Positions 42,455 to 49,792 of a DNA stretch of 64,000 nucleotides are shown here, in pieces. The translations under genes and the position numbers were made by a program. How positions within the stretch are numbered: the stretch's first letter is position 1; each line of letters begins with the position of its first letter. The notes under the pieces are model-generated. The model saw only the letters and a list, made by a program, of their open reading frames with translations. It had not been told where the DNA came from and searched no databases. Source of the DNA: Amycolatopsis rubida (GTDB lineage Bacteria; Actinomycetota; Actinomycetes; Mycobacteriales; Pseudonocardiaceae); contig NZ_FOWC01000002.1 in the NCBI RefSeq assembly GCF_900115345.1, positions 434,001-498,000 on the forward strand. The letters run 5' to 3'.

Positions 42455-43915
42455 TCAGCCGAGCAGTTCGTAGTCCTCCCGCCGGACCGTCCGGGTGTCG
42501 AGCCAGTACCGCCAGGTGAAGCCCGGCCACAGCGTCCGGTTCACGCCCTTCGCGTCGAGATACCAGCTCTTGCAGCCGCCCTTGGTCCAGATGCCCTTCT
42601 CGAGTTTGTGCTGCACCTGCGCGTTGAACCGCTCCTGCACGTCCTCGCGCGGGTCCAGCGCCCGGTCGCCGGCCAGCCGCAACGCCTGCGCGATATAGGA
42701 AATCTGCGCCTCGATCATGAAGACCACCGAGTTGTGGCCAAGCCCGGTGTTCGGCCCGAGAAGGAAGAACAGGTTCGGGAAGCCGTTGACCGTGATCCCG
42801 AGATGCGTCCGCATCCCTTCGCTCGCCCACTCCTTCGCGAGGTTCCGCCCGTCCCGGCCGACGATCTCCAGGCTGTCGAACGCGTCGGTGACATGGAATC
42901 CGGTGCCGTAGACGATCGCGTCCACCTCGTGCTCGACGCCCGCCTGGTCGACGATGCTGTGCTCGCGCACCTCGGCGACGCCGTCGGTGACCACGTCGAC
43001 GTTGTCGCGGGCCAGCGCCGGGTAGTAGTCGTTCGAGATGAGCACGCGTTTGCAGCCCATGGTGTAGTCCGGGGTCAGCTTCGCGCGCAGCTCCGGATCC
43101 GACACCGCGCGGTCGATGTTGCTCTTCGCGAGCCGCTGCCCGATCTTCATGATCCACGGCTGGCCGTTGAAGCCGATCGCGCGCGCTTCCAGGGTCCAGT
43201 AAAGGACATTCCGGTACAGCCGCTGCACCGGCGGCACCGCGCGGAACAGCCCGCGCAGCCAGCCCGGCATGTCGCGGTCGGCCTTCGGCATCACCCACGG
43301 CGGCGTGCGCTGGAACAGCGTCAGCTCGGCGACCTCCGGCGCTATCTTCGGCACGAACTGGACCGCACTGGCCCCGGTGCCGACGACGGCGACGCGTTTG
43401 CCGGAGAAGTCGAAGTCGTGCTCCCACTCGGCGGAATGGAACGCGCGGCCCTTGAACCGCTCGATGCCGGGCAGGTCGGGGATCATCGGCCGGTGCAGCG
43501 CGCCGACGCCCGCGACCAGCGCCGGCGCCACGAACTCGTCGCCGCCGCGGGTGCTGACGTGCCAGCGGTTCTCCTCGGCGTCCCAGCGCGCGCCGGTCAT
43601 CTCCTGGCCGAAGCGGATGAAGCGGCGCAGGTCGTACTTGTCCGCGACCCCGCGCATGTACTCGTAGATCTCCGGCTGCGGCGAATACGCGCGCGACCAG
43701 CCGGGGTTCTGCTCGAAGGAGAAGGAGTACATGTGCGACGGGATGTCGCACGCGCAACCGGGGTAGCTGTTGTCCCGCCAGGTTCCGCCGACATCCTGGG
43801 CCTTCTCAAGCACCACGAAGTCGTCTCGGCCGTCCTTGCGCAGCTGAATCGCCATGCCGAGCCCGGAGAACCCGGTGCCGACCACGATCACGCCGGTCTC
43901 GGTGCGGTTGCCCAT
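42455..43915 (-). CDS. Baeyer-Villiger-type flavin monooxygenase
   Basis: A 486-residue FAD/NADPH monooxygenase. VIVVGTGFSGLGMAIQL is the FAD Rossmann motif, FKGRAFHSAEWEHD matches the BVMO fingerprint FxGxxxHxxxW(P/D), and VAVVGTGASAVQFVPKIA is the NADPH Rossmann motif. It also has the conserved GTWRDNSYPGCACD segment. These enzymes insert oxygen into ketones or oxidise N/S atoms. Divergent from a TetR gene over 71 bp containing a dyad, a typical inducible detoxification layout. Confidence 0.92.
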   Translation of the reverse strand: MGNRTETGVIVVGTGFSGLGMAIQLRKDGRDDFVVLEKAQDVGGTWRDNSYPGCACDIPSHMYSFSFEQNPGWSRAYSPQPEIYEYMRGVADKYDLRRFIRFGQEMTGARWDAEENRWHVSTRGGDEFVAPALVAGVGALHRPMIPDLPGIERFKGRAFHSAEWEHDFDFSGKRVAVVGTGASAVQFVPKIAPEVAELTLFQRTPPWVMPKADRDMPGWLRGLFRAVPPVQRLYRNVLYWTLEARAIGFNGQPWIMKIGQRLAKSNIDRAVSDPELRAKLTPDYTMGCKRVLISNDYYPALARDNVDVVTDGVAEVREHSIVDQAGVEHEVDAIVYGTGFHVTDAFDSLEIVGRDGRNLAKEWASEGMRTHLGITVNGFPNLFFLLGPNTGLGHNSVVFMIEAQISYIAQALRLAGDRALDPREDVQERFNAQVQHKLEKGIWTKGGCKSWYLDAKGVNRTLWPGFTWRYWLDTRTVRREDYELLG

Positions 43916-43950
43916 GCGTCCTCCCGTTAACTGTTACCCGAAGTCCAGCT

Positions 43951-43961
43951 TACTCGGAGTA
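43951..43961. promoter_or_regulatory. TACTC-G-GAGTA dyad between BVMO and TetR genes
   Basis: An 11-bp dyad in the 71-bp divergent spacer, followed by a second TTACTGG half-site. TAGGTT at 43960-43965 could be the -10 of the rightward TetR promoter, so repressor binding there would be autoregulatory. Inference from position. Confidence 0.5.
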
Positions 43962-43986
43962 GGTTACTGGCGGTAGAGTGTGCGCC

Positions 43987-44586
43987 ATGACCACCGCCAA
44001 GCGCAAGCGCATGCCCCGAGCCGAGCGGGAACGGCAGATGATCGAGGTCGCCGAGCAGGTCTTCGGCGAGCGCGGCTACGCGATGGCGTCGATGGACGAG
44101 ATCGCCGAGCTGGTCGGTGTGTCCAAGCCGATGCTGTACGAGTACTTCAACTCGAAAGAGGGCCTGCTGCTGGCGTGCATCCGGCAGTCGCGATCAGCCC
44201 TGCAAGAGGCCACCGAGCAGTCGATCATCGGCGCGGATTCGGCACAGGAGGCGCTGCGGCGCGGACTGCTGGCGTTCTTCGTCTTCATCCGCGAGCGCCG
44301 CCAGGCCTGGTCGCTGCTGCGGCACGAGATGGCCCTGATCGGCACGCCCGCCGCGGACGAGATCGAAGAGACCCGCCGGCAGCAGACCGACCTGATCACC
44401 GCGTTGATGAGCGGTTACTTCGACAGCGAGGACACCCTGCGCGCCGAAGCCTCGGCCGAGTTCGTCGTCGGAGCCTGCGAGCGGCTGGCCATCTGGTGCG
44501 AGCGCTTCCCGGAGGTGACCCCGGAGAAGGCCACCGAGTACGCCATGGATCTGCTGTGGGCCGGGTTGTCACAGCGAGCGATCTGA
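43987..44586 (+). CDS. TetR-family regulator divergent from the monooxygenase
   Basis: A 199-residue repressor. RQMIEVAEQVFGERGYAMASMDEIAELVGVSKPMLYEYFNSKEGLL (residues 15-60) is the helix-turn-helix; the C-terminal half is the ligand and dimer domain. The ATG at 43987 or the in-frame GTG at 43978 could start it; no ribosome-binding site precedes either, suggesting a short-leader or leaderless mRNA. Likely represses the adjacent monooxygenase. Confidence 0.85.
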   Translation: MTTAKRKRMPRAERERQMIEVAEQVFGERGYAMASMDEIAELVGVSKPMLYEYFNSKEGLLLACIRQSRSALQEATEQSIIGADSAQEALRRGLLAFFVFIRERRQAWSLLRHEMALIGTPAADEIEETRRQQTDLITALMSGYFDSEDTLRAEASAEFVVGACERLAIWCERFPEVTPEKATEYAMDLLWAGLSQRAI

Positions 44587-44806
44587 TGTGCACGTGAAGA
44601 TGACCGTGCATTAGGCCATTCGGTCGTCACTCAGCGCACATCTCGTCCCGTTACTTGTGACACAGAGTTTTCTTGCGGTATCGATAACACGGTAGAAAGA
44701 CACACTGAGTGTCGCGCCAGCGGCCGGCAAGCAGGAATCGCGTCATGAGTTTGCGGTGGCCGGGTCTCGACCTGTGACGCATGCTGATGACGAGAGGGGT
44801 GAGGCA

Positions 44807-45343
44807 GTGGTGGAAACGATCACGGCGACGTACAAGCACGACAACGACGACTGGACGATCACCGTCAGCGGCCGCGGCAAGGAGCTGACCGGCAAGGCGC
44901 CCGGCATCATCGCCGCCCGCGACCGGGCCGACCAGCTCGTGGAGCAGCTCGCCCCGAACGAGCGTCCCACGGTCGTGCACCTGCTGAACGGCAACGCGCT
45001 GGAGTTCACCAGCGCGTACATGGCCGCCCGCCTGACGCTGCCGGAGATCGAGCCGCTGGAAATCCCGCCGTCGGGCGGTGCCAAGGCGGCCAAGGACGCT
45101 GCGGCGCCTTCCGGCTCCGACACGGCTGAGGCTCCCGCACCGGCTGCCCCGGCGGCCGCCGACAAGGCCGAGGCTCCCGCACCGCCTCCACCGGCGGCCG
45201 CCGAGAAGGACAAGGCCGCCAAGCCGGCGCTGCCGCCGAGCAAGCAGCTCCCGAAAGAGGTCGAAGACCGCAAGCCGGACGAGGCGAGCCGCCCCGGCGT
45301 GACAGCGGGCGCGTCGGCCACGCCTCCGGTCGCACGCGCCTGA
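44807..45343 (+). CDS. Hypothetical protein with HicB-like N terminus and Pro/Ala-rich tail
   Basis: A 178-residue protein. Residues 1-75 (VETITATYKHDNDDWTITVSGRG, then AARDRADQLVEQLAP) have the strand-strand-helix pattern of HicB-like/DUF1902 domains, though the match is weak and no HicA partner is nearby. From residue 90 the protein is Pro/Ala/Lys-rich and contains a tandem 14-residue duplication (AEAPAPAAPAAADK, AEAPAPPPPAAAEK; DNA 45125-45208). GTG start after GAGGGGTGAG. Function unknown. The 220 bp before it hold no clear promoter. Confidence 0.6.
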   Translation: MVETITATYKHDNDDWTITVSGRGKELTGKAPGIIAARDRADQLVEQLAPNERPTVVHLLNGNALEFTSAYMAARLTLPEIEPLEIPPSGGAKAAKDAAAPSGSDTAEAPAPAAPAAADKAEAPAPPPPAAAEKDKAAKPALPPSKQLPKEVEDRKPDEASRPGVTAGASATPPVARA

Positions 45344-45731
45344 TCCCGCGGCCGGTTCTTCAGCTCGCGTTTTCGCGGGCTGATTCGCCTGCGCGCGTCT
45401 CCACGTTGGCCCGCGTCTTGAGGGCGGTGCCCGTCCACCGAGCAGGCTCGCCTGTTCACACCCGCAAACAGTGGGCGACGTCCAGCGCAACGGGGCAAAA
45501 CCGCCCCGTCACCCCCAAGGGGTAGCCCAATTCGGCGAACGTCCTGCCGCCAACCGACCCAGGTGAGCGACCGCCAAACAGGTGACCCCTGGTTCAGTGG
45601 CACTTCTCACGAAGTTCACCCGGCGTAGCGATCACCGCTGTCCATCCGCCATCCAGGTCGGAACAGCCAGTCTCCGGCAAACCCCGCCGCGCGCTAGTGC
45701 ATCAGCACCCCGCGTAACCGAGGCCCGCCCG
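45344..45731. other. Gene-free region of 388 bp
   Basis: Between the Pro/Ala-rich protein and the DUF3618 gene. No ORF with a start signal, RNA structure or repeat stood out. Confidence 0.5.
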
Positions 45732-45953
45732 TCAGCGGAACAGTTTCCGCACCAGCAGCACGGCCACCAGCACGCCGGCCCCGATCAGCGGGTACTTGAC
45801 CTTCGGGTTGTCGAGCTTCGCGCGCACGCCGTCCTTCGCCTGCTCAGCGAGTTTCTGCGGATTGGCTTTCGTGCCCAGCTGGTCGAGGGTCGCCGCCAAA
45901 GCGGTCCTCGCCTGCTCGATCTCACGCTCGATGGTCTCGGGATCGCGAGCCAC
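45732..45953 (-). CDS. DUF3618 small membrane protein
   Basis: A 73-residue protein: RDPETIEREIEQARTALAATLDQLG is the DUF3618 helix, and YPLIGAGVLVAVLLVRKLF a C-terminal membrane span. Widespread in actinobacteria, of unknown role. GTG at 45951-45953 follows GGCGAGGAGGG; a longer form starting at 46028 is not needed. It is the last chromosomal gene before the tRNA. Confidence 0.85.
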   Translation of the reverse strand: MARDPETIEREIEQARTALAATLDQLGTKANPQKLAEQAKDGVRAKLDNPKVKYPLIGAGVLVAVLLVRKLFR

Positions 45954-46077
45954 GTGCCCTCCTCGCCGCAGTCGGACTGTAGGCGGTCCACGGTAGAGGA
46001 CAACCCCCGCGCGACGGCGACTGGCCACGCCGAGCGAACCCGAACGTGGTGCGCGCTACGATCACACCTGGTTCCTG

Positions 46078-46151
46078 GGGGCCGTAGCCCAATTGGCAGA
46101 GGCACACGGTTTAGGTCCGTGCCAGTGAGAGTTCGAGTCTCTCCGGCCCCA
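46078..46151 (+). tRNA. tRNA with anticodon UAG (Leu), short variable loop
   Basis: The 74-nt sequence folds as a cloverleaf: acceptor GGGGCCG/CGGCCCC, D stem GCC/GGC with the GG pair, anticodon stem CACGG/CCGTG around TTTAGGT (anticodon TAG), variable loop of only 5 nt (CCAGT), T stem GAGAG/CTCTC with loop TTCGAGT, discriminator A. CCA is not encoded. Anticodon UAG reads leucine CUA. A class I (short variable) body is unusual for bacterial leucine tRNA. It lies at the inferred left edge of the prophage. Confidence 0.88.
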
Positions 46152-46231
46152 CCCTCACGGTCTGACCAGCAGTGCAGCGAGAGCGGTTGAAGATCCGCAT
46201 CCACCGCGTGCCACAGGAATGCCACAATCCT

Positions 46232-46265
46232 GTCACCGTAGAGGCACCCCCGCCTCTACGGTGAC
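46232..46265. promoter_or_regulatory. 14-bp perfect inverted repeat touching the cutA start
   Basis: GTCACCGTAGAGGC and its exact reverse complement flank a 6-nt loop; the right arm ends 3 bp before the ATG of cutA. In mRNA it would form a hairpin over the ribosome-binding region; as DNA it could be an operator. No separate Shine-Dalgarno is visible. Confidence 0.65.
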
Positions 46266-46268
46266 GGC

Positions 46269-46595
46269 ATGGCTGATCATCTGCTCGTCATGACGACCAC
46301 TCCCGACAGGGAATCCGCAGCCCGAATCGCCTCGACCGCCGTAGCCAGCAGGCTCGCCGCCACCGCTCAGGTCCGCGGTCCTGTCGCGTCGTACTTCTGG
46401 CACCTCGACGAGGCCGGTGAGGGAGAGGAGTGGATCGTCACGTTCAAGACCACCGGTGCCCGGTACGACGAGCTTGAGGCGCACATCCGCGCCGAGCATC
46501 CGTGGGACAAGCCGGAGGTGACCGGCATCGAACTGGTGCGAGGATCTGCGGACTACCTGCGGTGGATGGAGACCGCGACCGCTCCGGAGAACTGA
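46269..46595 (+). CDS. cutA: CutA1-like divalent-cation tolerance protein
   Basis: A 108-residue protein of the CutA trimeric fold: LLVMTTTPDRESAARIASTAVASRLAATAQV at the start, YFWHLDEAGEGEEWIVTFKTTGARYDELEAHI, HPWDKPEVTGIELVRGSADYLRWM with the conserved HP-PE and terminal aromatic residues. The family was linked to copper tolerance; the molecular role is debated. It lies 117 bp past the tRNA, behind a hairpin, and next to the XRE gene with which it converges (1 bp gap). The canonical active-region cysteine is replaced by Thr/Ala. Confidence 0.85.
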   Translation: MADHLLVMTTTPDRESAARIASTAVASRLAATAQVRGPVASYFWHLDEAGEGEEWIVTFKTTGARYDELEAHIRAEHPWDKPEVTGIELVRGSADYLRWMETATAPEN

Positions 46596-46596
46596 G

Positions 46597-47826
46597 TCAA
46601 GCGCGAACCAGATCCAGCACCGCCGCGACCTCCGGCAAGTCCCGGTGTCGGTCGAGATTGCGGGCGACCGCGCAGATCCGAGCAGCCGGGCGCGTTGAGG
46701 CAACGCCCGCGGCGAGGTCGTGCGCGCGGGTCAGCGTGGCGGCGGACTGCTCGACTTCGCGCGCCTGCAGGTACGACGTCGCCAACCAAGTCAGGTACAG
46801 CGACTTATCCCGGGCGCACGTGTCATCGAAGTCGCCGAGCACTCGCTCCAGGACCGGGACCGCGCGGAGTGGTCGGGCCAGTTCGGTCCAGCAGCGGCCG
46901 GCCATGATGTCGATCTCGGCAGCGTCGACCCAGAACACCCAGTCCGGATCGGCCCGGTCGTTCGGCTGCTCGATAGCCTCGCGGGCCATCGCTAGCGCTG
47001 CGTCCGCCTGCTTGGCGTCGCCTGCGACGGCATGCGCCCATGCCTTGCGCGACAGTAGCAGCGCTGACACTCGCGGCGACGCGGCTTCGCGGGCAACCTC
47101 GTATGACGCGTCCGCGTCAGCGGTGCCTCGTTTTGTTGTCGTGGTCTGCTGATACGCGGAGTAAGCCAGCGCGTTCCCGGCTAGGTCTCGTGCACCCGCT
47201 TCCTCGGCGGCACGACGGCTGTCGTCGTAGAAACTGCGCGCCTGTCGGTGGTCTCCGTGGTCGAACGCCGCCCACCCGGCTTGCTGCATCTGCTCGGCGA
47301 GCAGCACATGCAGTCCGCGACCGACCTCGGTCGTGTAGCTGCTGTCCCGGAGCAGCCGCTCCGTCGACTCGACCTCGGCGGCGTAAACGGGTGCCGTGTC
47401 ACCACCGCCCAAGACGTCGTCGAGCCGCCGGAGCCTTGCCGTGCGGCGGCGGAGCCGGTCCAGATCCGAATGCCCCACCTGACCTGACCGAGGTTCCTCC
47501 GCGACGCCGAGCGGCACCGCCAGGGAGGCGGCTCCGACGATGAAGTCCCGTCTCCGCACCGCCTCGCCTCCTTTGGCCGCTCGACGGCGCGCGGCCCGCG
47601 CCTCCGCTACGGCCGCCTGGATATCGCCGAGATCGACATCATGGCTCTTTGCGTAGTGGTGCTGCCAGAACGGGGTGACAATTCGCACCTCGCGTTCCCA
47701 ACGGGAGACCTCATTGCGGGTGACCGCGCGACCGGCCAGCTCGGACAAGACACGAGCTTGATCCCCTTGGGATCGGCCCGACTCTTCGCGCAGACGAAGG
47801 AGCAATGCGCCGATCGTCGGCTCCAT
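46597..47826 (-). CDS. XRE-family regulator with TPR-like sensor region
   Basis: A 409-residue protein. IGALLLRLREESGRSQGDQARVLSELAGRAVTRNEVSRWERE (about 5-45) is the helix-turn-helix. A twin-arginine-like hydrophobic stretch (RRRDFIVGAASLAVPLGVA) follows at about 92-110, as in many actinobacterial XRE/TPR regulators. The remaining 290 residues form helical TPR-like repeats (ADADASYEVAREAASPRVSALLLSRKAW). This architecture is common in actinobacterial gene clusters; here it may be the element's repressor. ATG at 47826 follows GAGGGAG. Divergent from the small-ORF operon through a multi-site control region. Confidence 0.78.
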   Translation of the reverse strand: MEPTIGALLLRLREESGRSQGDQARVLSELAGRAVTRNEVSRWEREVRIVTPFWQHHYAKSHDVDLGDIQAAVAEARAARRRAAKGGEAVRRRDFIVGAASLAVPLGVAEEPRSGQVGHSDLDRLRRRTARLRRLDDVLGGGDTAPVYAAEVESTERLLRDSSYTTEVGRGLHVLLAEQMQQAGWAAFDHGDHRQARSFYDDSRRAAEEAGARDLAGNALAYSAYQQTTTTKRGTADADASYEVAREAASPRVSALLLSRKAWAHAVAGDAKQADAALAMAREAIEQPNDRADPDWVFWVDAAEIDIMAGRCWTELARPLRAVPVLERVLGDFDDTCARDKSLYLTWLATSYLQAREVEQSAATLTRAHDLAAGVASTRPAARICAVARNLDRHRDLPEVAAVLDLVRA

Positions 47827-47843
47827 CAACAGCTCCCTCGCCC

Positions 47844-47902
47844 GGCCACCTGTTTGTGGCCCCCGTTTCTGGCCACCTCCGAAAATGGCCACTCCCTGTG
47901 GC
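47844..47902. promoter_or_regulatory. Cluster of five TGGCCAC-type half-sites in divergent control region
   Basis: GGCCAC-CTGTTT-GTGGCC (47844-47861) is a 6+6+6 dyad, followed by GGCCAC at 47871, TGGCCAC at 47886 and GTGGC at 47898. They occupy the 115-bp space between the XRE gene and the small-ORF operon, overlapping where both promoters should lie. This arrangement suggests cooperative repressor binding, as in a lysogeny switch; inference. Confidence 0.6.
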
Positions 47903-47941
47903 TACTCCCAGTGACCATCTTCTGTTGTTTTCCTGACCACT

Positions 47942-48178
47942 ATGACAGAACGGGGGCGAGGCTGGCGCCAACAACGCACGATCACCACCACTGACACCGC
48001 TGGCCGTCGAGTCGAGGTGACGACCGGGATCACGCGCGACGCCAACGGCAAGGAAGTGGTCGCGCTCGCAATCGGGCATGGTCCGACAGGCACGCTTCCC
48101 CGCCCTGAGGGCAACGCCCTGATCAAGAACATTCGGGCCGCATTGACTGATCTGCAGAGTCATCCAGGAGGCGCGTGA
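47942..48178 (+). CDS. Small hypothetical protein, first of element operon
   Basis: A 78-residue basic/acidic protein (MTERGRGWRQQRTITTTDT; VALAIGHGPTGTLP) of the beta-rich type often found beside XRE/TPR regulators. ATG at 47942 with no obvious ribosome-binding site; possibly leaderless given the dyad cluster just upstream. Its TGA overlaps the ATG of the next gene. Confidence 0.55.
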   Translation: MTERGRGWRQQRTITTTDTAGRRVEVTTGITRDANGKEVVALAIGHGPTGTLPRPEGNALIKNIRAALTDLQSHPGGA

Positions 48179-48492
48179 TGGGCGTGATGGGCACGCTGTC
48201 CGGCGAACTGCCCGCCGAGGACGTGGCCGCGGCGACCGAGGGCCACCACCTGAGGCCGACGCGCACGTCGGATCTGGCGTTGCGGGTGCACTCCGACCCG
48301 ACCGCCGCGAAGCGGCGGACAGTGCATCGCTACTGGAAGCGGGAGCTGGCCGACCCGTCTGTGCGGTGGCTGATTCCCTGGTGCACGGGCGACGCCCCTT
48401 ACCCGGAGCGGCACGAGCGCGGCGAGATCGATCTGACCGGGTTCGCCGATGCCGACTGGTGTCCTGGCTGCACCGGGCTGGACGCGCGATGA
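48178..48492 (+). CDS. Hypothetical protein, coupled
   Basis: A 104-residue protein with a basic centre (AAKRRTVHRYWKRELADPSVRWLIPW) and a Cys pair at the end (WCPGCTG). Start ATG overlaps the preceding stop (TGATG) and follows CCAGGAGG, so it is translated with its neighbour. No family recognised. Confidence 0.55.
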   Translation: MGVMGTLSGELPAEDVAAATEGHHLRPTRTSDLALRVHSDPTAAKRRTVHRYWKRELADPSVRWLIPWCTGDAPYPERHERGEIDLTGFADADWCPGCTGLDAR

Positions 48493-48740
48493 CGGCGGCC
48501 GCGCATCCGCGCCGGAGCTGCGGCTACACCCGCCGCCACAACGTCGGCGACGAAAACGGCGTCAACCCCCTCTACCTGTTCGCCGACTGGCTGCGCCGGG
48601 AACCGGGCTTCGCCCGTCCCGGGCCGCCCCGTCGGCCGATCCGGATACGGCTCGTCTGCAAATCCTGCCGGGCACCAGCGGCACTGGAAGATCACCGGTG
48701 CGGCGAATGCGGCGAGTCCTTCTGGGCCTGCGGCAAATAG
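48489..48740 (+). CDS. Small zinc-ribbon-like protein, coupled
   Basis: An 83-residue protein whose C terminus carries two CxxC pairs (CKSCRAP and CGECGESF) ending in WACGK, the pattern of a rubredoxin-like zinc ribbon. Start overlaps the previous stop (ATGA). Likely DNA- or protein-binding; unknown. Confidence 0.6.
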   Translation: MTAAAHPRRSCGYTRRHNVGDENGVNPLYLFADWLRREPGFARPGPPRRPIRIRLVCKSCRAPAALEDHRCGECGESFWACGK

Positions 48741-48812
48741 CCCCCCGAGTGCCGCGACGGTAATCCCCCGACACGCCGCGGCACCGGGTGCGCCCCGCCG
48801 GGCCGGGGCGCA

Positions 48813-48845
48813 GGGGCGGTGGCCTCTCCCGAAGGCCGCCGCCCC
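48813..48845. terminator. Terminator-type stem-loop after small-ORF operon
   Basis: GGGGCGGTGGCCT pairs with AGGCCGCCGCCCC (one G-U pair) around a 7-nt loop, 72 bp past the operon end. It also argues that the HTH gene starts at 48876, not at the GTG inside this stem (48819). Confidence 0.6.
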
Positions 48846-48875
48846 ATCCACAGACTTGCGACGACGGGACAGCGA

Positions 48876-49265
48876 ATGGCCGACACGCCGGAAGAGGCGC
48901 GCGCGAACCGGATCGAGCGGAATCGCCGAATGCTCGAATCCTGGCGTGCCGGCGTGTCGCTCACCGAGATCGCGCGGGAGCACGGGCTGTCGCTGAGCTG
49001 GACCGGGCGGCTGTTGCGGCAGGAAGGCGCGGTGCTGCTGCCGATCCGTCAGGGCGTCAGGCGTGACGACTTGCCTGTCGCGGAGATCATCCGCAAGTAC
49101 GAGCAGGGGGCGTCGATGCAGGCGTTGGCGGACGAGAACGCTACGTCCTACGGCACCGTCCGCCGGCTGCTGATCAAGAACAAGGTGCGGATCCGGCCTC
49201 ACGGAGGCCAGAACGCCATCGAGATCTCACCCCTGCTGACTCCCCGATCCCGCGGGAAACAGTGA
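48876..49265 (+). CDS. Double helix-turn-helix protein
   Basis: A 129-residue protein with two helix-turn-helix units: GVSLTEIAREHGLSLSWTGRLLRQEG (about 25-50) and GASMQALADENATSYGTVRRLLIKNKVRIR (about 78-107). The second matches a short HTH found in many actinobacterial mobile elements. Probably a regulator or segregation factor of the element. ATG at 48876. Confidence 0.65.
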   Translation: MADTPEEARANRIERNRRMLESWRAGVSLTEIAREHGLSLSWTGRLLRQEGAVLLPIRQGVRRDDLPVAEIIRKYEQGASMQALADENATSYGTVRRLLIKNKVRIRPHGGQNAIEISPLLTPRSRGKQ

Positions 49266-49466
49266 AGCTCCCGGCCGCCCGTCTTCAGGGGGCGACGCGG
49301 TACTGGTTTTGGCGTTGACCGTGTTCCGGCAACCGTGGCCGGACTGCGGGCCGGGCGGCGAGCACCTCGGCCGGGACACCTGCGTTTATCGGTGACCCCG
49401 GCACCTTGTAACACCAGAGGTGATCAACGCGAACAAACCAGGCAGACCGAGCGGAGGAGGGGACCT

Positions 49467-49718
49467 ATGACCGAGGCGATGCCGCGTAGGAAGTCCGCGC
49501 CCATCTCGATCATCGTGCTTCGGCTCGTGATCGCCATCGCTGTCACGCTCACCTACTGGGCGCTGCACGCAAGCTGGTACGCCGATGGCCAGGGCCTCAG
49601 CGCCGGCACGATCCTGTGGGCGATCTTCGACATCATCGCCACGGTCGTCGCGATCGCGTTCGTCGTCACCCAGCTGGTCGCGTTGTATCGCAGTATCACT
49701 GACGCGCCGTCCGAGTAG
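49467..49718 (+). CDS. Small two-span membrane protein
   Basis: An 83-residue protein with spans about 13-33 (IIVLRLVIAIAVTLTYWAL) and 47-72 (ILWAIFDIIATVVAIAFVVTQLVAL). GGAGGAGGGG precedes the ATG at ideal spacing. Holin-like size, but it lies away from the lysis genes and on the opposite strand. Ends just before a bidirectional terminator. Confidence 0.6.
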   Translation: MTEAMPRRKSAPISIIVLRLVIAIAVTLTYWALHASWYADGQGLSAGTILWAIFDIIATVVAIAFVVTQLVALYRSITDAPSE

Positions 49719-49736
49719 CTGATCGCAGACGCGAAT

Positions 49737-49774
49737 CACGGGCCCCCGCGCGTAGGTATGCGCGGGGGCCCGTG
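49737..49774. terminator. 15-bp perfect stem-loop between opposing genes
   Basis: CACGGGCCCCCGCGC and its exact reverse complement flank an 8-nt loop. It lies between the ends of the rightward membrane-protein gene and the leftward antirepressor gene, so it should stop transcription in both directions, including that of the whole phage late operon. Confidence 0.8.
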
Positions 49775-49792
49775 TCGTGGTGGGGGAAAGTG

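Noticed and set aside
48819..48875. Longer start for the double-HTH gene at 48819
   Set aside because: The GTG lies within a strong terminator stem (48813-48845), and the ATG at 48876 gives a natural N terminus.
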